Below, one piece after another: positions 15,427 through 21,560 of a stretch of DNA of 21,560 nt. Where the stretch lies: NCBI GenBank assembly GCA_012963895.1, contig DTUW01000109.1:1-21560 (forward strand). Reading direction: 5' to 3'. The notes beneath the pieces are model-generated. The model saw nothing but the letters and a program-made list of their open reading frames with translations. It had not been told where the DNA came from and searched no databases. Position numbers and translations under genes: made by a program. Position 1 is the first letter of the stretch; each line of letters starts with the position of its first letter. Origin of the DNA: Campylobacterales bacterium (GTDB taxonomy: Bacteria; Campylobacterota; Campylobacteria; Campylobacterales; Thiovulaceae).

Positions 15427-17298
15427 ATTAATATTCGAACAAAATTGATACTAGTAATAGTCTTAGTATCGGTCGGTTTCTTTGGTTTAAGTTACCTATC
15501 GCAAATAGCAATAGAAAAGACTAATAGATTGAATCAGGGTAAGGTCTTGGTCGCTAAGTTAGAAGCTGATATGTTGATGTTGAGGCGAAATGAAAAAGAC
15601 TTTTTAGCTCGTAAAGATTTGAAATATAAAAAGAAGTTTTTAAAAAATGTTCAGATTTTATATCAAGATGTAAAAAAGTTGGAAAGTATCCTCAGCATTC
15701 CAGAGGTTAGAGATTTCGAATTTGCTATTAGAAATTATGAAAAGATATTTAGGGACTTGGTTCAGCAACAGATATTAATTGGACTAAATCCGAAAGATGG
15801 ATATTATGGAATGTTGCGGGATATTGTTCATAAAGTCCAGAAATTGGCTAAATCTTACCGCAATTACAGATTGCTATCAGATGTCTATGAGTTGAGAAAA
15901 CATGAAAAAGATTTCATGCTAAGAAAGAATTTGAAATATGTAAAGAAATTTAACAAAAAGATAGAACAACTCAAAAAAAGAGCATCGAAAAAGATTCGAA
16001 ATCTTCTAATTGAATATCAGAAAAATTTTAACCTGCTTGTAAATAGCGAAATTACAATGGGACTCAATAGCCATCAAGGATTGAAAAAGAAGATGAGGGA
16101 TACAGTCCATCAGACTGAAAAGACATTGGATATTATGGCTGATAAAGTCAATAGCGAAATAGAGAAAGCAATTTCAGAAGAGAAGACGACAATAACTATA
16201 TTGGCTATTGGTATCACCTTAGTAATAGGTGTAATTCTGATAGTAGTCATGATTCAAGTTTTGAAATCTCTATCCTCTCTTTTGGAAGCTATCCGCAAAT
16301 TGAAGGATAGTGATGACACCTCCTATCGTATTCAGGTAAAAAATAGAGATGAAATTGGTGAAATTAGCGAGATGTTCAACCAATATTTAGCAAATATCGA
16401 TGAGGGATTGAAAAAAGATTTAGAACTGATAAAAGAGACTGAGACAGTCATGAAAAAGGTTGCCCAAGGGGTATATGACCAAAAACTAATTAAACCTGCA
16501 TCTAGTAAGCAACTTGAAAAGTTGAAAGGGATTATTAACAATATGATAGAGGAATCACAAGAACGGTTTGAACATATCAACCAAATTCTAAACCAGTTTG
16601 CTGAACAGAACTACACAGGTAGGTTGAGAATTGATGATTTGGATCCAAAAGGGGTATTAGCTCAATTTGTAGCAAACCTAAATATAGTCCAAAATACAAT
16701 TGTAAATATGCTAATTGACTCTAAACAGAATTCAGATAAATTAGCAACAGTTGCAGAAGATTTAGAGAGACAGATGGAGAGTGTAAATAAATTGACTAAA
16801 AAAGAAGAAGATAGTATCTCTAATGTTGTAAAGTCTGTTCGTGAAATAAATAAGTCGATAGAAGAGATTGTCAAAAAGACCAATCAGGCAGTAGAAGACT
16901 CCAAAAAGACCGATGAAATATTGAATAAGATAAATGATATTGCAGATAATACAAACTTACTTGCTCTAAATGCATCTATTGAAGCAGCTCATGCCAAGGA
17001 ATTTGGTAGAGGGTTTGCGATAGTAGCGGAAGAGGTTCTAAAATTGGCTGAGGATACTAAAAGGGCAATTACTGAAATTAAAGATACTACTCAGGAATTA
17101 GTAACTCTTATTGAAGATATTGACAAAAATATAGAAAAACAGAGTGACAAAATATCAGATATAAATAACGAAATGAACCATATCCACCAATTTACTACCG
17201 AAAATGCTGTTATCACAAGTAAAGCGACTTCGACGGCAGATTCTCTAGTTGTTATGTCGGATAAGATTCAGAAGGAGATAGAAAAAAATAGATTCTAA
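15427..17298 (+). CDS. Methyl-accepting chemotaxis protein with HBM-type sensor
   Basis: This transmembrane chemoreceptor has about 623 residues if it starts at ATT 15427 (reading M-NIRTKLILVIVLV, a common receptor opening). A TTG at 15445 would cut into the first membrane helix; no ATG is available in frame after the TGA at 15403. Counting from that TTG: first membrane helix 1-20; helical periplasmic domain about 30-245 with two matching motifs (NEKDFLARKDLKYKKKF at about 49 and HEKDFMLRKNLKYVKKF at about 153), typical of the helical bimodular (HBM) domain; second membrane helix about 249-272; HAMP 273-325; and signalling hairpin tip at about 498-531 (IADNTNLLALNASIEAA...GRGFAIVAEEV). The tip binds CheA/CheW. 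HBM receptors in other bacteria sense organic acids; the ligand here is unknown. No CheR-tethering pentapeptide is seen at the end (EKNRF). Confidence 0.85.
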   Translation: MNIRTKLILVIVLVSVGFFGLSYLSQIAIEKTNRLNQGKVLVAKLEADMLMLRRNEKDFLARKDLKYKKKFLKNVQILYQDVKKLESILSIPEVRDFEFAIRNYEKIFRDLVQQQILIGLNPKDGYYGMLRDIVHKVQKLAKSYRNYRLLSDVYELRKHEKDFMLRKNLKYVKKFNKKIEQLKKRASKKIRNLLIEYQKNFNLLVNSEITMGLNSHQGLKKKMRDTVHQTEKTLDIMADKVNSEIEKAISEEKTTITILAIGITLVIGVILIVVMIQVLKSLSSLLEAIRKLKDSDDTSYRIQVKNRDEIGEISEMFNQYLANIDEGLKKDLELIKETETVMKKVAQGVYDQKLIKPASSKQLEKLKGIINNMIEESQERFEHINQILNQFAEQNYTGRLRIDDLDPKGVLAQFVANLNIVQNTIVNMLIDSKQNSDKLATVAEDLERQMESVNKLTKKEEDSISNVVKSVREINKSIEEIVKKTNQAVEDSKKTDEILNKINDIADNTNLLALNASIEAAHAKEFGRGFAIVAEEVLKLAEDTKRAITEIKDTTQELVTLIEDIDKNIEKQSDKISDINNEMNHIHQFTTENAVITSKATSTADSLVVMSDKIQKEIEKNRF

Positions 17299-17305
17299 AT
17301 AGATA

Positions 17306-17336
17306 AAATACTCTTATATATTCAATAGGAGTATTT
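17306..17336 (+). promoter_or_regulatory. Inverted repeat covering the thiG ribosome binding site
   Basis: AAATACTC (17306-17313) and GAGTATTT (17329-17336) are perfect 8-base complements with a 15-base AT-rich loop. The right arm includes most of the AGGAG site (17327-17331) that serves the thiG ATG at 17339. When folded, the hairpin would hide the binding site. It lies in the 40-base spacer after the chemoreceptor stop, which is too short for a thiamine riboswitch. Confidence 0.45.
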
Positions 17337-17338
17337 AG

Positions 17339-18115
17339 ATGGACAAGTTACAGATTGGAAAATATAGTTTCAATAGTCGCCTAATTGTTGGAAGCGGGAA
17401 ATATCCAGATTTCCAAACTACTCGCGATGCAACTTTGGCGAGTGGTGCCGAAATGATTACGGTAGCCGTTAGGAGGGTAAATATTACAAATCCTAATGAA
17501 GAGAATCTAATGGACTATTTCAAAGATACCAATATCCAGATTCTCCCTAATAGTGCCGGTTGCACCACTGCCGATGAAGCTATTGCCACTTTTCGAATGG
17601 TTCGAGAAGCCACGGGGATAGATATTATCAAACTTGAAGTTATTGGAGATACCCAAAAGACACTATATCCCGATGTGGTTGAAACCCTCAAAGCAGCAGA
17701 AGTTTTAGCAAAAGATGGATTTACCATTATGGCATATACCAACGACGACCCAATTATGGCTAAGAAGTTAGAAGATGCAGGAGTTCATGCCGTTATGCCT
17801 CTTGCTGCTCCTATCGGTTCAGGATTGGGTATCCAAAATAGATACAATGTAGTATTCGTCAAAGAGGCTGTATCTCTTCCTGTTATTGTAGATGCTGGGG
17901 TTGGAACTGCTTCCGATGCCTCTATTGCTATGGAGTTAGGGGCTGATGGGGTTCTGACAAATACAGCAATTGCACAGGCAAAAGACCCTATCAAAATGGC
18001 TGAGGCTATGAGGTATGGAGTTCAAGCTGGACGACTTGCCTATCTTGCTGGACGAATTCCTAAGAAACCTTATGCTACTGCTTCAAGTCCTGTTGATGGA
18101 TTGATTCAATTCTAA
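17339..18115 (+). CDS. thiG: Thiazole synthase
   Basis: This 258-residue TIM-barrel enzyme builds the thiazole phosphate part of thiamine from deoxyxylulose 5-phosphate, dehydroglycine and the ThiS thiocarboxylate. Family signatures are present: RLIVGSGKY near the start, AVRRVN, LPNSAGC, and the Schiff-base lysine K98 in DIIKLEVIGD. Later come MPLAAPIGSGLGIQN and VIVDAGVGTASDA (phosphate binding). ATG 17339 has AGGAG seven bases upstream. Length matches the family. The usual partners thiS, thiF and thiH are not in the window, so other thiamine genes must be elsewhere. It is followed after 4 bases by the molybdoenzyme gene, with no evident biochemical link. Confidence 0.96.
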   Translation: MDKLQIGKYSFNSRLIVGSGKYPDFQTTRDATLASGAEMITVAVRRVNITNPNEENLMDYFKDTNIQILPNSAGCTTADEAIATFRMVREATGIDIIKLEVIGDTQKTLYPDVVETLKAAEVLAKDGFTIMAYTNDDPIMAKKLEDAGVHAVMPLAAPIGSGLGIQNRYNVVFVKEAVSLPVIVDAGVGTASDASIAMELGADGVLTNTAIAQAKDPIKMAEAMRYGVQAGRLAYLAGRIPKKPYATASSPVDGLIQF

Positions 18116-18119
18116 ACAG

Positions 18120-20195
18120 ATGGCTATCGATTCCCTATGCACCTATTGTGGTGTGGGTTGTGAAATCTCAGTTGAAACCTCTCCAAATGGACAAATTGGG
18201 AAAATCTTTGCAAAACCTGAAAGCGAAGTTAGTCAAGGTGAGTTATGTATCAAAGGTAAAGAGGGGTTTCACTTTCTCTATTCCAAAGAGCGGATTAGGG
18301 AAGCCCTTGTAGATTGGAAATTTATTGAAAACAATTGGAAACTCTTCAAACCTGTAAATATAGACTACTCTAAACCCACCATTTTTCAAGATAGACTATT
18401 CTATTCTGTTCCATATAGTCAAGCATATGAGATAGTGGCTAGGAAACTTGATGAGGTTGTGAAAAAATATTCTAAAAAGTCGTTAGCTTCCATTGGTGGG
18501 GCTAGGACAAGTTGCGAAAGTGGATATATCTTTCAGAAATTCACAAGAAAGGTAATAGGCTCTCCTCATGTCGATTCGTGTGCGAGGGTCTGCCACTCTC
18601 CAAGTCTTAGAGGCATGAGAGAGACGATAGGAGAAGGAGCATCTACCAATCCATTTAACGATATTGAAAATTCAGAGTTTGTAATCCTTATCGGTTCAAA
18701 CATTACAGAAGCTCACCCGATAGCGGGGAATAAGCTAATTAGGGCTAAAAAGAGTGGAAAACTCGATATAGCCACTATCGATATTCGTAAAACCCAAATT
18801 TTCAAAAATTCCAAATACCAATTAGTTATCCCTTTTGAAGCTAATCTATTGGTTCTCAATATGTTAGCTCGGGTTATTCTTGAAGAGGGATTAGAAAATC
18901 AACCATTTATCCAAAATCGGACGGAAAATTTCGAGAAGTATAGAGAAGCAATTCTCAACGACCCCTATTCAGACCCAAATTTCTTCAAAGAGATAGAGGG
19001 GTATGAATATCTATCTGAACTAATTCCACAAGTAGCCCGAGAGTATGCTAGAAAAAGGAGTATGGTTCTTTGGGGACTTGGAATTACTGAACATCTTGAC
19101 GGTAGCTATGCTGTTATGGCTATTACAAATCTCGCTCTACTAACTGGAAATATTGGAAAGTCTGGGGCTGGGTTGATGCCTCTTAGAGGGCAGAACAATG
19201 TTCAGGGGACTTGTGATGTTGGAATGTTGCCATATTACGACCCAGACTATAAGCCTCCAAAAGAGGTTGGACTAATGACCCCCGACATTATCGATGCTAT
19301 TCTGAGAGATGAGATAAAAGCTCTTTGGAACATGGGAGAGGATTTAGCCCATATCCACCCGAACCAGAATAAGATACATAAGGCATTAGAAAAATTGGAT
19401 TTACTTGTAGTAAATGAGATTATGGCTAACGAGATTACAAAATTTGCCCATGTCATTTTTGGAGTGAAAAGCGGGTATGAAAAAACTGGGGTCTATGTAA
19501 ATGCTGAAAGAAGATTACACCTATCCCAACCGATAGCAAATTCAGACCTACCAGATGATTGGGAGGTGGTTCAAGGGGTCGCCAACTATTTGGGTAGTGG
19601 TTGGAGTTACCAAAATTCCGAAGAGGTTTGGAATGAGGTTCGGGGAGTTATGAAAGAGAGATATAGCGGAGCTACATATGAGAAGTTGGAAAAAAACCGA
19701 CTTAGAGGGTTGCAGTGGCCAATCTTTGAAGAGGATACCCCTATTTTGCATATTGAAAAGTTTCGCACCCCTAACGGACTTGGAAAATTTGTCTATCACC
19801 AATATAGATTGCGGGGGCAGATAGAGGAGATAGTGAAAAAGAGAAAAAGGAGTTTCTATCTCTCTACCGGTCGGACTATTGCTCAATACAACAATTCAGC
19901 CCAAACCAAAGCCACTCCGCGACTTTATAAACTTCATAACAGAGATACTCTATTTGTATCTGATGAAGATAGAGAATTTTTCAAAGACACCAAAGTTGTG
20001 AAGTTGAAAACCCAATTTGGAGAGAGTGGAGAGTTACCGATAAAGATAACTAAGAACCTGAAAAAGGGAACTCTATTCACAACCTTTCACCACCCAGAAA
20101 GTAGAATAAATTTCCTATTTGGAGATGAAGCCGATGAACTTATTAAAACTGCTCGATTCAAATCCCTAAGAGTTGAGGTGATAAGAGTTGATTAA
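18120..20195 (+). CDS. Formate-dehydrogenase-like molybdopterin oxidoreductase, cysteine type
   Basis: This 691-residue protein is close in length and layout to the formate dehydrogenase H (FdhF) type catalytic subunit, which oxidises formate to CO2 at a Mo/W bis-pterin site. The N-terminal [4Fe-4S] site is C7, C10, C14 and C43, followed by K45. The active-site block HVDSCARVCHSPS has C158 (codon TGC) where E. coli FdhF has selenocysteine, then H159. MPLRGQNNVQGTCDVG contains R356, the likely partner arginine. A molybdopterin dinucleotide-binding domain closes the protein (roughly 570-690). There is no twin-arginine signal, so it should be cytoplasmic. No beta or gamma subunit, fdhD or chaperone lies next to it. 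It follows thiG by 4 bases without its own clear binding site and overlaps the next gene by 8 bases. A different substrate is possible. Confidence 0.85.
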   Translation: MAIDSLCTYCGVGCEISVETSPNGQIGKIFAKPESEVSQGELCIKGKEGFHFLYSKERIREALVDWKFIENNWKLFKPVNIDYSKPTIFQDRLFYSVPYSQAYEIVARKLDEVVKKYSKKSLASIGGARTSCESGYIFQKFTRKVIGSPHVDSCARVCHSPSLRGMRETIGEGASTNPFNDIENSEFVILIGSNITEAHPIAGNKLIRAKKSGKLDIATIDIRKTQIFKNSKYQLVIPFEANLLVLNMLARVILEEGLENQPFIQNRTENFEKYREAILNDPYSDPNFFKEIEGYEYLSELIPQVAREYARKRSMVLWGLGITEHLDGSYAVMAITNLALLTGNIGKSGAGLMPLRGQNNVQGTCDVGMLPYYDPDYKPPKEVGLMTPDIIDAILRDEIKALWNMGEDLAHIHPNQNKIHKALEKLDLLVVNEIMANEITKFAHVIFGVKSGYEKTGVYVNAERRLHLSQPIANSDLPDDWEVVQGVANYLGSGWSYQNSEEVWNEVRGVMKERYSGATYEKLEKNRLRGLQWPIFEEDTPILHIEKFRTPNGLGKFVYHQYRLRGQIEEIVKKRKRSFYLSTGRTIAQYNNSAQTKATPRLYKLHNRDTLFVSDEDREFFKDTKVVKLKTQFGESGELPIKITKNLKKGTLFTTFHHPESRINFLFGDEADELIKTARFKSLRVEVIRVD
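20175..20180 (+). promoter_or_regulatory. Ribosome binding site supporting a TTG start for the NAD(P)HX repair gene
   Basis: GAGGTG lies inside the end of the molybdoenzyme gene, 7 bases before the TTG at 20188. The frame is closed by TAA at 20182-20184, so TTG is the only plausible start that keeps the conserved FDEVYSLDKRCY opening. Confidence 0.6.
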
Positions 20196-21560
20196 GGTAT
20201 TCGATGAGGTCTATTCATTAGATAAGCGGTGTTATGATGAATTTCTCCTAACAGAAGAGATTTTAATGGAGAATGCAGGGCGGACTATATCGGAATATAT
20301 CTACAACCATTTCCCTAAGGGTAGTTCAGTTCTAATAGTGGCTGGTAGTGGAAATAATGGGGCTGATGGAATTGTAATCGCAAGACAACTTTTTGGAGAT
20401 TTTCAAGTTCGACTATATCTAGCATCTCAACCAAAAAGCGAAATTGGAAAAAGACAACTTCAACGAGCAAAAGCTATCGGAGTTGAAATAGTTTCCGAAT
20501 TAGTAGATAGCGATATTGTGGTTGATGCTCTCTTTGGAACAGGTTTAAAAGGGGAGCTACCTCATCACAGAATAGAGCTAATAGAGAGAATCAATTCTCT
20601 ATCAGGTTTCAAGATTGGCTGTGATATTCCCTCTGGAATAGATAGAGATGGAAATATCTCATCTGTTGCGGTGAAATGTGATATTACAATCACTATGGGA
20701 GCTTTAAAACTTGCTCTACTTTCAGATATTGCAAAAGAGCATATAGGAAAAGTAGAGATAGCCAATCTTGGAGTATCCCAAACTATATACGAAAGAGAGA
20801 CCAACTATTTTCTATTAGAAAAGTCCGATTTTACTCCTCCAATCCGAAATAGAAAGAGTAGCCATAAGGGGGACTATGGACATTGTGCTATATTGAGTGG
20901 AGAGAAAAAAGGAGCTTCTATCTTATCTGGTATGTCGGCTCTCATATTCGGGGCTGGTCTTGTAACTCTTGTATCTAGCGATGAGGTGGGCAATATCCCT
21001 TATGACTTGATGGAGAGTAGAGAGATACCCCGAAATTGTTCAGTTATAGTTGGGGGTATGGGGCTTGGAGATAGTGGAATAGACCATTTTCGAACTCTTA
21101 TCACTTCTACAACTCTGCCTATGGTCTTAGATGCTGATATTCTCCACTCTCCTATTTTGAAGGAGATTTTGGAAAAGCGACCTCATCAACTTATCCTAAC
21201 CCCTCACCCGAGAGAGTTTCAATCTATTTTGAAAAATATTCTAAATATAGATATTTCAGTTTCCGAGATAGTGAGAAATAGAATAGATTTGGTTCAAAAG
21301 TTTTCAGAAAAGTATCCTGATGTGGTTCTACTTCTCAAAGGGGCAAATAGGGTAATAGTCTATCGTGGAAAAGTCTATTTCGACACTTTGGGATTGCAAA
21401 ACTTAGCAAAAGGGGGAAGCGGGGATATCCTATCAGGACTTATCGGCTCACTACTGGCACAAGGATATACACCGCTTGAAGCCTCAATATCTGGAAGCTT
21501 AGGACTTAGTTTAGCCTCTCAAAGATATAGAGGTTCTAACTTTTCACTAACTCCAACTAA
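20188..21560 (+). CDS. nnr: Bifunctional NAD(P)HX epimerase/dehydratase, 3' end beyond window
   Basis: This metabolite-repair enzyme restores hydrated, damaged NADH and NADPH. At least 457 codons run to the window edge without a stop. The N-terminal epimerase (YjeF_N, residues 1-210) shows SLDKRCYDEFLLTEEILMEN, the phosphate loop GSGNNGADG at 53-61 (NNGGDG is more usual) and DIPSGID. The C-terminal ADP-dependent dehydratase (from about 215) shows HKGDYGHCAILSG (226-238), LDAD (314-317), LTPHPREF (337-344) and the catalytic block NLAKGGSGDILSG (405-417). The start is TTG 20188, overlapping the molybdoenzyme by 8 bases. In E. coli the fused gene is yjeF/nnr. Only the last part of the dehydratase is missing. 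Confidence 0.92.
   Translation, partial: MIKVFDEVYSLDKRCYDEFLLTEEILMENAGRTISEYIYNHFPKGSSVLIVAGSGNNGADGIVIARQLFGDFQVRLYLASQPKSEIGKRQLQRAKAIGVEIVSELVDSDIVVDALFGTGLKGELPHHRIELIERINSLSGFKIGCDIPSGIDRDGNISSVAVKCDITITMGALKLALLSDIAKEHIGKVEIANLGVSQTIYERETNYFLLEKSDFTPPIRNRKSSHKGDYGHCAILSGEKKGASILSGMSALIFGAGLVTLVSSDEVGNIPYDLMESREIPRNCSVIVGGMGLGDSGIDHFRTLITSTTLPMVLDADILHSPILKEILEKRPHQLILTPHPREFQSILKNILNIDISVSEIVRNRIDLVQKFSEKYPDVVLLLKGANRVIVYRGKVYFDTLGLQNLAKGGSGDILSGLIGSLLAQGYTPLEASISGSLGLSLASQRYRGSNFSLTPT

Noticed and set aside
17299..17338. Thiamine (TPP) riboswitch before thiG
   Set aside because: Only 40 bases separate the chemoreceptor stop from thiG and no conserved riboswitch core such as CTGAGA is present.
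18585..18600. Selenocysteine in the formate-dehydrogenase-like protein
   Set aside because: The active-site codon is TGC (Cys) rather than TGA, and the frame is open throughout.
20193..20220. Non-coding right end after the molybdoenzyme
   Set aside because: An open frame from TTG 20188 to the window edge, with both NAD(P)HX repair domains, shows it is a real gene.
1..21560. Mobile elements, CRISPR arrays, tRNA or rRNA genes
   Set aside because: I looked on both strands and saw no transposase, integrase, regularly spaced repeats, tRNA-like cloverleaf or rRNA sequence.

Overview
The window looks like a chromosome segment of an AT-rich Campylobacterota (epsilonproteobacterium). The main evidence is the complex I operon. 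In place of canonical nuoE it has a small protein closely resembling Helicobacter HP1264 / Campylobacter Cj1575c, it has no canonical NuoF, and NuoC and NuoD are separate genes. I cannot name the genus. No rRNA, tRNA, CRISPR array, insertion sequence or phage gene was seen, and no stretch over about 200 bases lacks a gene.

Left half, minus strand, read right to left from about 12.6 kb to 0.56 kb: nuoA-nuoB-nuoC-nuoD, a nuclease-fold gene of unknown role, the NuoE-like small protein, a hybrid NuoF/GltD flavoprotein, two tandem nuoG paralogues, nuoH and nuoI. Junctions are tight, from 19-base overlaps to gaps of 42 bases, so this is almost certainly one operon. It stops after nuoI at a weak terminator-like hairpin. 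The membrane-arm genes nuoJKLMN are not next. Instead a coiled-coil, membrane-anchored protein begins and runs off the left edge.

Right half, plus strand, from 12.7 kb: a divergent Na+/phosphate cotransporter with a PhoU-like tail, a 79-residue basic coiled-coil protein, an ABC ATPase missing its usual N-terminus, a chemoreceptor with an HBM-type sensor that probably starts at ATT, thiG, a formate-dehydrogenase-like molybdoenzyme with cysteine at the active site, and a bifunctional NAD(P)HX epimerase/dehydratase cut by the right edge. The last three are nearly contiguous (4-base gap, then 8-base overlap).

How the genes fit together: nuo products form a proton-pumping quinone reductase. Its peripheral arm should contain NuoB, C, D, G, I and the unusual electron-input proteins, and its membrane arm NuoA and H plus J-N encoded elsewhere. 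Because the FMN/NADH site of NuoF is absent, the donor may be NADPH or NADH through the GltD-like domain, or a flavodoxin or ferredoxin. A window-wide oddity is near-complete avoidance of GATC, with one site seen in 21.5 kb. Several gene starts were moved from the longest possible ORF to the start with a proper ribosome binding site.
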